From Lunularia cruciata (taxonomy: Eukaryota; Streptophyta; Marchantiopsida; Lunulariales; Lunulariaceae): a stretch of DNA of 64,000 nucleotides. The first letter of the stretch is position 1. Each line of letters begins with the position of its first letter. The DNA is taken from NCBI GenBank assembly GCA_948567375.1, contig OX419761.1, forward strand, positions 51,834,501 through 51,898,500. Reading direction: 5' to 3'. Below, one piece after another: positions 1 through 10,952 of the stretch. The notes below the pieces were generated by a model. It did no database searches. It was not told where the DNA came from and saw only the letters and a program-made list of their open reading frames with translations. The position numbers were made by a program, and so were the translations under genes.

Positions 1-640
1 ATAGTTCAAAAAATGTGTCCCTCTATCATTGATTAATTCCAAAAGACATCCGTATCAGGAGATGATGTTTCAAAAGAAAAATTCCGCAACGGTTTCTGCA
101 TCATCTCTACGAGTTGCTTCAGCTTTGACCATCTTGGTAGCATAGTCAGTGCAAACCAAAATGTAGTGTTTCCTTGTGACTTGGGTTACCGGTTGTATTG
201 GTCCCACAAAATAAATTCCTTATTTCTCAAATGGAGCCAAAGGTAAAATTGGTCTCAAAGGCCATTGAGAAGTAGCCATCGGCTTCCCCGTTCTTTGACA
301 AGCGTCACAACTTTGAATATAAGTATGTGTGTCTTTGTACATTGTAGGCCACCAGTACCCCAAAGAAAGAATCTCTTTACAATATTCTTTAGAGCATAGT
401 GTCCTCCCATGCTTTGGAGAGTAAAGAATAGATTATGCCTCCAACTTTGTATGACTCCAAGCATTGCCAAAGTACTTTGTCTTTGCTCATCTTGAATAAA
501 ATGCTATGTTTCAGCTGATCTGGTCCCATTTTCTTGAGAAAGACTGCCCTCTGCTCCGGGTCCAGCCCTTCAAAACAATGGAGAGTATGCAGATAATGAT
601 ATTCGGCCACATACCTTGTACTTTGCATTGCTGTTAATCG
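1..640 (-). pseudogene. Element E integrase (partial, decayed)
   Basis: Reading the minus strand, a zinc-binding segment ends in CDACQRTGKPMATSQWP. It is followed by the start of the catalytic core, FEK-stop-GIYFVGP, and then a second core motif, NDRGTHF, close to base 40. The HHCC/DDE layout of retroviral-type integrases is therefore present, but the first catalytic Asp (usual form GIDFVGP) is Tyr here and the preceding Trp is a stop, so the enzyme is dead. The third catalytic residue and the C-terminal part lie beyond the left edge. Bases 1-640 are read in more than one frame. Confidence 0.8.
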
Positions 641-1060
641 ATATAACTCTTCATCAGGGAACTGATCGTTGATTTCCCATTCTTGGTCTTGAGTTTCTAA
701 CCTGGACAGGAAGTCCACATTTGAATGCAAAGCTCCCTTCCTCACTTGTACAGTATATGTGAATTCTTGTAACAACAAGATCCATCTTGCAATTTGCCCA
801 AACAAATCTGCCTTCTTGACCAAATGTTGCAATGCGTAATGGCCAACATAGAAGACAAACTTGTATCCCAACAAGTAGTGGCAAAATTTCTTGCAAGCAT
901 ACACCATTTTGAGTGCTTCTCTTTCAGTCATCAAATAGTTCTTTCCTGAAACTAAAAGTTGTTGGCTGGCGTAATAAATTGGGTAGTCCTTCTTCTTCTC
1001 ATCCTTCTAACTTAAGACAACTCCGATTGCCATGGACAAAGTGTCCACATATACATGAAA
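641..1060 (-). pseudogene. Element E RNase H domain (decayed)
   Basis: Minus-strand frame with the RNase H order seen in Ty3/gypsy pol: YVDTLSMAIGVVLS (first Asp), then YYASQQL, TEREALKMV (catalytic Glu), YVGHYALQHL and SNVDFLSRL (last Asp). The usual Asp of the TDHxAL motif is Gly (VGH), so one catalytic residue is lost. The open stretch 389-934 covers most of the domain and the linker to integrase. It joins the RT of the same element upstream with a stop between them. Confidence 0.85.
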
Positions 1061-1931
1061 AGGGACTTCCCACTTTGGGGCCCTCATGACTAGTGCTTCA
1101 ACCAATTTCTTCTTCAATACCTGGAAAGCTTCTTCTTGCTTTGCTTCCCACAGGTAGTCTTTGGATTTCTTCAAAAGCTTTGTAAGGGGTGCAACAAGCA
1201 CCACATAGTTTGAAACAAAGTGTCTGTAGTATCCGGCATGTCCCAGGGAGGCTCTTAGCTCCCGAATGTTCTTCAAGGATTCCAAAGCTGAGATTACTTT
1301 GACCTTCTCAACATCAACTTCAATACCTTGGCTTGACACTCGATGCCCCAAAAGAATTCCCTCCTTCATTGCAAAGAAGCATTTCTCCGGGTATAATGAC
1401 AAACCGGCAAAATGACACCTTTCAAAAGTTTGGCAAAGGTAATCTAAATGTACATCTCTTTGCCCAAACACATAAAAATCATCAATGAAAACTTCCATAT
1501 ATTTGTGCAAGAAATCTTTGAAGATTGAATTCATCATCCGCTGGAAAGTAGCGGGAGCATTTCACAACCCGAAGGACATTTGATTGTAGGCAAAAGTGCC
1601 CCAATCAGTCATGAATGTGGTCTTATCCTTATCTTCTTCTTGGATGGACACTTGATTGTATCATAAAAATCCATCAAGAAAACTATAGCAAGGGTGACTA
1701 GCTACTTGGTCCAAAATTATATCAATAAAAGGCAAGGGATGATGATCCTTCCTTGTGATTGCATTTAACTTGCAGAAATCTTGGCACACTCAGATCTTCC
1801 CCATTTTCTTCTTGACAATGAGGGAGACCCACTCATTGCTTAAGACAGGAAAGATTATTTTGGCCCCAAAGTACTTGTCGATTTCGTCTTTCACCAAGAG
1901 AGAGTACTTTGGGTTCAGACGGTGTTGTCTC
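1061..1931 (-). pseudogene. Element E reverse transcriptase, palm and thumb part
   Basis: The minus strand shows FGL-stop-NAPATFQRMMN followed by VFIDDFYVFGQ (the YxDD-type catalytic motif as FIDD), then LLGHRVSSQGIEVD and LGHAGYYRHF. The stop in the FGLC motif is a single-base change of the Cys codon. The open part is 1007-1537; upstream of it the frame is broken. At 1931 the domain stops abruptly at the inserted solo LTR and resumes at 5620, where the two halves join as ...RQHRLNPKYSLLVKDEID with one TSD copy removed. Confidence 0.88.
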
Positions 1932-4900
1932 TGTGGTACCCACATTTTTTGTTTTTCTATGGTTGTTAGTGTTTAAGAGAAGAAGTAAGCACTGGAAGTT
2001 GAATTACGGACGAAGAATGGACGGAAGTAACTTTGGAGGACATCCAAAGAAGATGACATCAGATCCAATGATGGAAGTACTCTGAAAGGAGTACGTCGGA
2101 AAAAGTCCAAAGAGCACCGTCTTTGGGTTGGAAGGCGCAGGAGATACAAAGACCGTTTAACAACCTTGGTACGTGGCAAGAAAGTACATTTCAAGAAATG
2201 GCGGGGGCAGAAGAAGCATGTCTTGACAGTGACCAGGATCTGCATGCAGAAGAGAGAAATTTGAAGCTGAAATTGATTGAAGAATGACTGCAATTTGGAG
2301 CAATATAAGATTGCGACTGTGCAGGGACAAGTTGAATGTGCCGAGTAAATTTCCAATCCCTTTGAGTAGTTGTCCTGCAGTAATGCATGTCCAAAAGCCC
2401 ATCAAGAGTGAAAATTTCCAAAATCCCGAGGGAGTTAGAGTGTCTCGTCCAGGAGAGGGTATCATCTTCTAGCATCGTAGAATGAGAGAATAGATTATGG
2501 CGAAGAAGGTGGCCAATGCGCTGGCGGTGCAAGGTTTTGCAATCCAAAGATTAGATGTAGTAGCTAGAATCAAAGTCTTGACTAGACTTTGTATTACCTT
2601 TTTAGCATGGAACTGGAATTTCAATTTCCCGTGAGTGATGGCATAGATCACTGCTAGTAATTGTGAGGAGGGTCCCAAGGTGGAAGGGAAGAGAGGCAAT
2701 TTGGCTCAATGGACTGAGTCGGATTGGAGGTTAGTATTGGGGAGAGAAGCAGGAGAGCCAATGGGGATCACCTTCTATTGGAAGTGTGATGCTGTAGAGG
2801 AAACGGCGGAGATTTGCAACTCATTTTTTGCTCCAAGAACGACAAATGGATACAAGGTGGAGCCCTATTGGGGTCCGATTCAAAGAAGCATTGTGGGGGC
2901 GATGATGGCCATGTTCAAGCCAAAACGAACCACCTATGTGAACATGCAGCAAGCCATGTTCTTCCACCAAATGTTTGCAGGAGTTCCAGTGAATTGGGCG
3001 AAGTGCTTCCACCACCGAACGAGGCAAATGGTGATTAATTGGCAAATGGGCTCTCCACCGCATTATTTTGCACCGTTCACAACACATTTCTACTTTGGGT
3101 TGAACCTGCTGACAGAAGAGGAGTGTCATTGTATGGTGTCTCATGTTCATCCGGACTTACGACGGGAAGCAAACGAGGAAGAGCACGAGTATATGTTGCA
3201 TCTGCAAGCCAACAATGAGTATTTCTCGAAGACCAGATAGTGGAAGGTCAAAGAAATCACCAGTCCGAAGACAAAGAAACATGGCAAACCCAAAGAAGCA
3301 AAGTTGCCTCCCACTCAAAGGAAGGCTCGACGGCTGATTATAAAGAATACAAAGATGGTGAGAGACGCATCATTGGAATAAGAGTCTGAGGAAGAAACCG
3401 AGTTGCAAGAGGAGGAATCCAAAGAAGAGGAGCTCACCTTAAAAAGTGAGGAGTCCGAAAGTGATAGCAAGGGGGAGCCAGAAGTTCAGCAATCAATGGC
3501 GGTTAGTGAAGCTTGTTAGGCAATGGTGGTGAACAAGCCAAGACCAGAAGAGAAGGAGGAGTATCCAGTGGGGCCGAGTTCAAGAGGCAAAGACAAAGAA
3601 AGTACCAACACAATGTCTCTGAAGATACGAAGATTGCAACTTTGGATGAAGGAGCCGATGACGGAGACTCAAGATGAAGATGGCGATGAAGAGGAAGGGA
3701 ATTTTGGCGAGATATCGTATTTAATGAAGGTGTTCACATCATTGCTGGAGCTAATGAAGGATCATTGGAAGGTAATTCCCCAAGATTGTAGGAAGGGGAT
3801 GAACAAGTTGCAGGTGGTGATGCATTTGATGAGTGAAGTGAAGGGGTTGTAGGAGCAACAAGTCTGAAGAAGTTAAGAAGTGGAAGAACTTTGGAGGGAG
3901 GAGGTCTTGACAAAAAAGACTCTTACCATGTTACAAGAAAGTTGCGAGGTAAAAGAGAAAGAACTATAGAGGCGAGCCGGAGAATTAATGGAACAGGCAA
4001 TGTGGCTGAGCAAGATGAAGGAGGAAGTGAGTGATGTGCACATTGAGAATGTCCATTTGAAGGCGATGACCATTGTAATGGAGCAGGAGTTGGATAGTTT
4101 GAAGAAGAGTGCAGCTGCAAAGGATCAAGCATGGCAGAGAGAGTTAGCAGCCAGGCAAGAAGAAGAGGAACGATTACGAGAACTTGTCAGGAGTGCAGAA
4201 ATGCAGAGCATGCAGTATGTAGAAGAGAAGAAGAGGCTCACTGCGGAGTATGATGACGAGTTGAAGATGTATCGTGAGGAGTTGAAGGTAGAACGTTCTT
4301 GAGGATATTCATCGAAATCAGTGGGAGAAGTTGCGGGGAGGTTGAGAGCACTTCTAAGCACGGAGGCTGAAGGGAGATTGGAAGAAGCCCGCCTACATGA
4401 GTTGAAGTTACTTGTGTAGGAAACTCGGAAGAGAAAAGCCAAGGATGTGGACATGAACACCTTGTTGATCTGATTGAGAGAGCAGGTAGATCGGAAGATC
4501 TTAGAAGTAGAGAATAATGTTAGCCTTTGATTAGATTTAGTTAATTCAGAGTTAGAGAAAATTCAGATTAGTGTGACAGGGGAGTAGAAACCTGATGTTG
4601 CAGAAGTAGGAATTCAAGTGTCATTGGACTTGATGATTGACACATTAGAGAAGAGTGGGTTAGGAGATAAAGAGTTAGATAAGTCACTCTTGAGCTCAAT
4701 TGTAGTTCCTAGTGTAGAAGTAGTAGAATTAGTGAAAGAATTGGTAGAATTAGCTATACCCGAAGAAGGAGAAATAGTAGGAAGATCATCGGGTTTGGAA
4801 GCCAATGATGAGGTAGACATCGGATCGGGATAAGTGTCAATTTTGAGATAGGAAGAGGCAGATATGAAGAGATAGATTGTCACTTGGGATTTGTAGGTAG

Positions 4901-5614
4901 GAAGAGATGTTAGGAAGCGGTGCATAGGTAGGCAAGTCTGCCGTTTGCTTTAGTATTTAAGGGGATCATTTGCAGTCTTATGTTGTTCAATATTCATATT
5001 TCTGAAGATAGATAAAGCAAAGTGTTGTTCTTAGTGCTTGTTGCTTAAGCTTAATTCTGATTGGTAATTTTCTTGTTTGTAGTTGTGAGTGTGTGGAGAA
5101 TTCCAAAAGCAAGTCAGTGTGTCTATGGATGTTGGAATCTACAGCCTTGATCTTCATTCTATGTGTTTGATCTTGAGTGAAGTGCATCGGAGCAATGCCT
5201 TGACAGATCTGAGAGGAATTGTAGTGTTGGTAGTATTCTGCATTTGTGAGTGCACCAATTTTGATTGAGGAAGTTGTGCCTTCAGTGGAGGAGTGGAACA
5301 CAATTCTGAGGCAAAATCGTTCTTCATAGTGAAGTGCCGTCTTTGGGAGAATCTGAATCATCACAATCAAGAGTTGTTTGGACTACATTTGCTATGATGT
5401 GATTGTGTGGGTGTATTCGTGACAAGTTGTCAAGATTGTGAGCTTGTTACTCTCTTTTGGGTGTAGTTTTGACCTGAGAGATTAAAGAAGAAACCAAGAA
5501 GAACTGCAATTGTGACTTTTAACTTCGTATTTGGACATTTCTAAATAGTATCTCTGCGGGAACAAACTTTACTTACCTGATTACCGCAAAAGTGATATTT
5601 GCCGGGTTGTCATA
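1932..5614 (+). mobile_element. Solo LTR of family E, long class (copy A), inserted in E
   Basis: Starts TGTGGTACCCACATTTTT and ends GCCGGGTTGTCATA (family consensus GTTGTCACA), flanked on both sides by GTCTC (1927-1931 and 5615-5619). TG...CA termini with a 5-bp duplication are the mark of LTR-retrotransposon integration, and the absence of internal gag/pol makes it a solo LTR of 3683 bp. It is the same kind of sequence as the 5' LTR of E at 46819-50605. It carries a decayed long reading frame (2284-4833) and a TATTTAAG box at about 4954-4961. It is the most diverged of the long copies. Confidence 0.92.
2284..4833 (+). pseudogene. U3-encoded long ORF of family E, copy A (decayed)
   Basis: Remnant of the LTR-borne protein, in pieces. 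2284-2472 matches the N-terminal SKFPIPL stretch. 2680-3240 is the conserved globular domain (186 codons open) with WTESDWRLVLGREAG, NGYKVE, MFFHQMFAGVPVNWAKCFH and FYFGLNLL. 3241-3850 is a Glu-rich linker. 3988-4302 is a coiled coil. 4618-4833 is the tail ending EANDEVDIGSG. Several in-frame stops separate them. The order and spacing match copies at 6534-9189, 23518-26140 and 47626-50240. The function is not known to me; no enzymatic motif is recognised. Confidence 0.75.
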
Positions 5615-5619
5615 GTCTC

Positions 5620-6172
5620 TACCAAACCGGAACTGAGCCTTCAACCAAATCAATCTGGTGTTCTCCAAATTCTTGTGGAATACCCGGAATTTGATCAATA
5701 GACCAGGCAAATATAGCTTGGAATTCTATAAACAGGGCAGTGTATCCTGCCAACTCCTCCAAAGTGACTGTCTTCTAAATTTTCTAAATTTTACCTTCAA
5801 TCAAGATAACCTCTTGACAATCATTGGGGTTGATGACTCGTTCAACGTGGCTTACTCAGCTTTATCCTAGTCAAATTGTCATCAAACCTCCTTCCTCCAA
5901 GTCAAGTTCACCTAAGGCGAGGTCATATGGGTCTTTGTGTTCTACATCCACCTCGTAGCATTCCAAGTAATTGACTTGGACTTCATTGTCGGAGTCTTCT
6001 GAGGACAAAGACAATGAGTCTTTGGATTCATCCTCATCTTCTGATGAACTTGTTTCCCAAAGGTGTGGAACCTTCATACAAATCACCGTCACCAGCTTCT
6101 GGTCTTTGGACAAAATGTCCTTGAACCGTTACTTCTACTGGTGCTAATCCACCACAACTTGTGCACTATACA
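5620..6172 (-). pseudogene. Element E RT N-terminus and protease-RT linker
   Basis: On the minus strand, an acidic linker (open 5871-6113, with SSSEDEDESKDSLSLSSED) leads through several stops to QIDLVEGSVPVW-stop-RQHRLNPKYSLL, the entry of a plant Ty3/gypsy RT. This sequence continues at base 1931 after removal of the solo LTR at 1932-5614. Its upstream side at 6172 is interrupted by the next solo LTR (6173-9981) and continues at 9987. Decayed; identified by position and by the RT entry motif. Confidence 0.78.
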
Positions 6173-6533
6173 TGTGGTGCCCACATTTTTTGTTTTTTTA
6201 TCAAAATAAAGGAGAAGAAGTGTATAAAGAAGTCGGATTGCGCCTGTATGGCCGAAGAAGGCAAAGAAAATTGTCTTCGGGATGAAACCCAAAGTAAAGT
6301 GACTTCAGGTCATAAGACGAAGTACTCGGAAATGCCATGTCAGCATATAATACGAAGTAACTTGTCTTCGGATCAGGGGGAGCTCAACCCGAGGCAAATA
6401 CAGTCTAACAACCTTTCATCGGGGCGAGAAATTCAAGAAGTGGCCGTTTCAAAACTGGCGGCTCATACGCGCGAAGGTTGATTGACAGTGACAGGTGCAT
6501 GCCGGAGGTGTGATTTCTCGGTAGAAACTCAAA

Positions 6534-9189
6534 GTGATGGAAGATGAAGAAGTGCAACTCTATAAAAATCAAAACTACAACGACGAAATGTCAAGCAATT
6601 TTCCTTTGCTGTTGAAGAGTCGTTCTGCAGGTGATCGGGGACAGGGAAATAGAGTTGGACTCGTGTTAGTGTGCAAGGGAGAAGTCGCGAGAGAGAAATC
6701 GAGAGACATTAAGAAAGCAGAAGAGATGGGAGGAGGGAAGAAGAACTCCGAATTTGTAGTGAGAAATCATGCAATTTGGAGATTAGATGTAGTAGCAAGG
6801 ATCAAAGTCTTGAGCCGACTTCGGATCACTTTTTTGGCATGGAACTAGAACGTAAGTTTTCCAGGATTCATGACAGAAATCATTGAGTAAATGTCTCGAT
6901 GGTCCCGAGGAAGAAGGGAAGAGAGGAAATCCGGCTCGCTGGATAGAGTCGGATTGGAGACTTGTACTCGGGAAGGAGGGGTTTTAGGGTTTAGGGTTTA
7001 GGGTTTAAAACTCGTACTCGAGGCGGGTTCGGAGCAGGGAGCCACGTTCTTGGGGAAAGGAAAGATAGCCCAAGAAACGCAGGAGGTGAGAGATGCCTTC
7101 TCGTCAAAGAGAACGAAGAATGGGTACAAAGTAGAGAGCTACAATGACCCTGTGAGGAGAGGAATTGTGAGTGCACTAATGGCCACCTTGAAGCCGGAGA
7201 GTGATGAAACACCAAGCGGTGTTCTTTCACAAGTTATTTGCAGGAGAACCGATCAATTGGGCAAGGTGTTTTCACGGGAGAACAAGGCAGATGGTATGGA
7301 ATCTGCGAGACAAGTCGCCTCCACACTACATTGTACCATTTGCAGCACATTTCTACCTTGGGTTGAATTTGCTCAATTTGGCGGAGCACAATAGAATGGT
7401 GTCTCATTTCCATCATGACTTGAGAAGAGAAGTCGACACGGAGGAGCAGCAATACATTCTCCAAATCCGGAGCACGGACGACTACTACGTGAAGACAAGG
7501 AAAAACATGGAGGTCATTGTAAGTACCCCAACAAAGAAGAGAACTCGGCAAATAGAAGCCGAAGAAAACAAGAAACCTCGGAAGATGCAGAAAAATAACC
7601 CGAGGTGAGGAATGGTGGTGATTGAGTCAGAAGATGAAGACTCAGAAGGCGAAGCCGAGCTCAAGACGGAGGACTCGGAACGTGAGGAGGAACCTGAGCT
7701 GACACTGCAGAGTGGAGATACTAGCAGTGACAGTGAAGACGGTGGAGAAATGACCTCGGCACAAGCGGCTGAAGAATACAAAGAAGAAGTGCAAGCCGAA
7801 GTAGAAGCCAAAGACAATGCGGCGCTGGAAGACAAAGTACCGGTGCTCGAGGAGAAGAAGATCGCAGTACAGCGAGGAGTTCGCTCGAGACGTAAGGCAA
7901 AGTGTGAAGCGGGGCCAAGTAGAGTGAAGGAAGAGGTAGAAGAAAGCTCGGGCAGTGAGGCGTCAATTCCGATACGAAGACTCCAGAGAAGAAGGCGAGT
8001 ATCGGGAGAACACGAAGAAAGAAGAGAGACCACTCCGCAGGAGGAAGAAGTTGCCAGTAATGGAGTAGATTACCTACAAGAAGTAGTGTGCCCGCTGTTG
8101 GTGAAGTTGGAACAAAAGAAGAAGGAGATGCAGTCTACTTGTCTAGAGGTAAAGACTGTTTTGCATGTCTTATCAAGATTAGAAGAGAACTCGGAGTTGA
8201 AGAAGCGTGTAACCCGAGGTGAGGAGGAGAGAGAAGTACTGCGAGCGGAAGCAGTAGAGAGAAGTCAAGCAATCAAAGACCTGAAGAGAGAAGTGAGTTA
8301 TCGAGAGGATCTTGCAAGGAAGAGTGATATTGCAAGGGAGAGACAAGTAGCTGAATTTGAAATCTTGAAGCAGCAGTCTGCTGATTCAAGAGTAGAGCTT
8401 ATCCATGCTATGACAAGGGTAGCATCGAAGGATCAAGAGCTCGATCAAGTGATGGAGAGTATGGAGGAGAAGAAGCAACTCTGGCAAAGAGAGTTGTTTG
8501 TGCGGTATAGAGAAGAAGAGAGATTACGAGAATTACTTTGTAATCAGGAAGAGAAAATCATACAGAAGGAGAAAGAGAAGGAAGCAGTGAAGGCCGAGTT
8601 CGAAGAAGAGTTGGCAATGTACAGAGAGGAATGGCTTGCAGATTGGGAACAAGAACGAAAGACAAGATTGGAGCCATTGAAGGAAATAGTCCTCAGAGTA
8701 AACGCAATGTTAAGTACAGAAGCCAGCGTTCAAATTGAAGAAGCGTGACTGCACGAGTTGAAGTTGTTGGTGCAAGAGACGAGGCAAAGACAAGCGAAAG
8801 ATACTGATTTGAATGCCTTGTTAATTAGTCTCAGAACTCGTGTAGACAGAAAGATTTTAGAGGTAGAGGATAACATCTCAATTAGATTAGACTTAGTGAG
8901 AATAGAGTTAGAAAAGCTTCGGCAGGATGTTAAGGCAAAACCCGAAGTAGATAACATAGGAATCCAAATGTCTTCGGAGTTGCCCTTAGAGACATTAGAG
9001 AAGAGTGGGTCAAAAGATGAAGAGTTAGATAGACTACCCACTAGTGCAATTTCAAATCAGAAAAGAGAATTGCTGGATCTGGTCGAAGAAGTAGGAGATG
9101 TGAAACCCGAGGAAAAGATAGTAGGAAGTAAGATTACTTTGGGTTCGGGTTTGAAAGCCAAGGAAGAAGTAGACATCGGATCGGATTAG
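6534..9189 (+). pseudogene. U3-encoded long ORF of family E, copy B (nearly intact)
   Basis: The frame starts at an ATG 361 bases inside the LTR (MMEDEEVQLYKNQNYND) and runs to EEVDIGSD, about 880 codons including breaks. In order: Arg/Lys-rich N-terminus; globular domain with KNGYKVE, AVFFHKLFAGEPINWARCFH, PPHYIVPFAAHFYLGLNLL; acidic Ser/Glu linker; VVCPLLVKLE; a coiled coil of roughly 200 residues (ERQVAEFEILKQQ, WQRELFVRYREEERL); and a conserved tail (LETLEKSG). Breaks: a Trp codon changed to stop at about 6849, a 2-base loss near 6887, a telomere-like insert, a 10-base loss near 7203, TGA at 7606 and TGA at 8746. The longest open part is 7612-8748 (378 codons). Function unknown. Confidence 0.8.
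6978..7007 (+). repeat. Interstitial telomere-like tract (TTTAGGG type)
   Basis: About 3.5 units of TTTAGGG, the first one as TTTTAGGG, inserted in the globular domain of copy B. The sister copy at 22720-26500 lacks it. A 10-base near-duplicate flanks it (cttgtactcg at 6961-6970, ctcgtactcg at 7011-7020), as expected if it was captured during repair of a staggered break (inference). Confidence 0.85.
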
Positions 9190-9305
9190 TAACTGATTTG
9201 AGATTTGAAGGGGCAGATATGAAGAGGTGCATTGTCATTTTGGATCTGCAGGTTAGAACAATTGTTGTAGAACGGTATAGTTGTTAGAACTGTCGATTGC
9301 TTCAC

Positions 9306-9313
9306 TATTTAAG
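9306..9313 (+). promoter_or_regulatory. Conserved TATA-like box of family E LTR
   Basis: TATTTAAG about 675 bases before the LTR end and downstream of the U3 ORF. The same box occurs in copy A (about 4954-4961) and in inverted form in the minus copies (about 17038, 23390 and 47488). Conserved position suggests the LTR promoter, with U3 (including the ORF) before it and R/U5 after it; no transcript data. Confidence 0.5.
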
Positions 9314-9986
9314 AGTGGCATTTGCAGGAAAATGTTGTTCAGTTCTCATTATTTCTGAGAATAGATAAAGCGAAGTGCTATGAAGTAGTGCTCGTCGCTT
9401 GAGCTTGATTTTGAGTATCAACTTTGCAATTGTGTTTGTGAGTGTGTGGAGAAATTTGAAGTGCAAGTCAGAGTGCTTGTTGGATGTTGGATTCCGCAAC
9501 CTTGATCTTCATTCTGTGTGTTTGATCCTGAAAGAAGTGCAATCGAAGCAATGCCTTGACAAATCTGAGAGGAATTGTAGTGTTGGTAGTATTCTGCTTT
9601 TGTGAGTGTTGTGCGAAGTTGATGTGAAGCAATTTTGATCAAGGAAGTTGTGCCTTAAGTGGAGGGGTGGAACACAATTTTGAGGCAAAGTCGTTTTGCA
9701 GTGAAGTGCCGTTTTTGGGAGAGCCTGAATCATCACAATCAAGATTGTTTGGAAAGAATTAAAGGATTTGTGATTATGGAGTGTGAATTTATGACAAGAC
9801 TGCGAGTCAGTGCTTGTTACTCTCTTCTAGGTGTGGTTTCTACCTGAGAGACTAAAGAAGAACTCAAGAAGAACTAAATTGTTACTTTGCTTCGTATTTG
9901 ACCAATTTTGACTTGTATCTCTGCGGGAACGAACTTTACTTACCCGATTACCGCAAAAGTGATATTTGCCGGGTTGTCACAATACA

Positions 9987-10952
9987 ACTAGGGTCTTCCA
10001 ATCAACAATGGGCAACCAGTTTTGGTCATTGGTCACAACACAATGTAGTTCAACTTGAAGGGCACCCCTCCAATGATTGTGGTAATATTGATAGCATGCC
10101 CAATGGCAGTCTCCTAGTTTGGTTTGCAAATTTCAATACTCGGGGTGTCGGCTCAAACATATAATACCCTAGTTGATTTGCAATATTCTCCATCATGACA
10201 CTCACACCAGAACCCAAATCAATGGGTATCAATGTGATCATGCACCTGCAATCTCCGCATCAACCTTAGGAGATCCAAGATCTTCTTGTTCAATCCAATA
10301 TATAACGGGCAGGTCTTTCTTTGACATTGCCCTCACTTTCTTACGGGCCAAGTTTGGCTGCCTTTTATACAGCTTATTGTCTTCCCACAATTGCTTAAAT
10401 ATGATGCTTCATTTGTGGTTGCCAAGTCCGCTACAATATTGTATTGGGGTACCCCTCCCAATTTCATCGTCTTTGCCTTTGGCTTTGGGTTCAAAGTCTC
10501 TCCATGTTGAAATTTGACTTTGGGACGCTTCATGATGGTGATGGGGGTACTAGTGGTCTTGACCCGGGGTTCCTTGCATTAGCCCACCTCGGCTTGGATC
10601 AGACCCTTCACTTTGGATCGGATCTCCGCCAGAAAAACTAGAGGCTTTGTCTGTGTCTCCTCCTCCAAACTCAGTTCCCGGGTCTTGAGTATTGCTTCCT
10701 TGAGTTCTTTTTGCAAGGATCTTTTCTTCCTTGGCAGAAAGGATTGCCTTTGGGCATAGCCTCTTTGCCTTTCTTGAAGAAGATGAGGTCGTACTCAATT
10801 CTTTGGGATCACGCTTCTTCTTACTTGTGCGTGTCTCAACCTTCAAAATTTCAAGGTCCGGCCATTCTCCTTCCAAGACCGGGCTTCCATCTTGAGGTCT
10901 CTCCTCCTCAAGTCTTACAATTGTATCACTCTTTGCCTGAAGCGCTACACGC
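9987..10952 (-). pseudogene. Element E protease and gag-protease linker (decayed)
   Basis: The minus strand carries a Lys/Ser/Glu-rich linker (about 10550-10952, with KKKRDPKELSTTSSSSRKAK) followed by an aspartic-protease segment at about 10050-10241 with IDLGSGVSVM, the position of the D-T/S-G active site (here D-L-G-S), then NQLGYYMFEPTPRVLKFAN. The adjacent zinc knuckles lie on the other side of the inserted solo LTR 10953-12844, and the RT entry lies beyond 6172. Several stops; non-functional. Confidence 0.78.

Larger units (their letters stand above)
6173..9981 (+). mobile_element. Solo LTR of family E, long class (copy B), inserted in E
   Basis: Starts TGTGGTGCCCACATTTTTTG and ends GCCGGGTTGTCACA. 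A perfect ATACA duplication flanks it (6168-6172, 9982-9986). Length 3809 bp, no gag/pol inside. It has the best-preserved coiled-coil half of the U3 ORF, a TATTTAAG box at 9306-9313 and a roughly 670-bp R/U5-like end that is the best conserved part across all family copies. It holds a TTTAGGG insertion at 6978-7007. It lies in opposite orientation to the E element it interrupts. Confidence 0.95.

Noticed and set aside
1932-5614. DNA transposon with TGTGGTACCC / TGTGACAACCC terminal inverted repeats
   Set aside because: The ends are only partly inverted, the duplication is 5 bp with TG...CA ends, and the same sequence is directly followed by a PBS and gag at 46819, so it is an LTR.
7485-8033. 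Minus-strand Ser-rich ORF of 182 codons, and its counterpart at 24648-24914
   Set aside because: It lies antisense to the acidic Glu/Ser linker of the U3 ORF; GAA/GAG codons read backwards give Ser/Leu runs.
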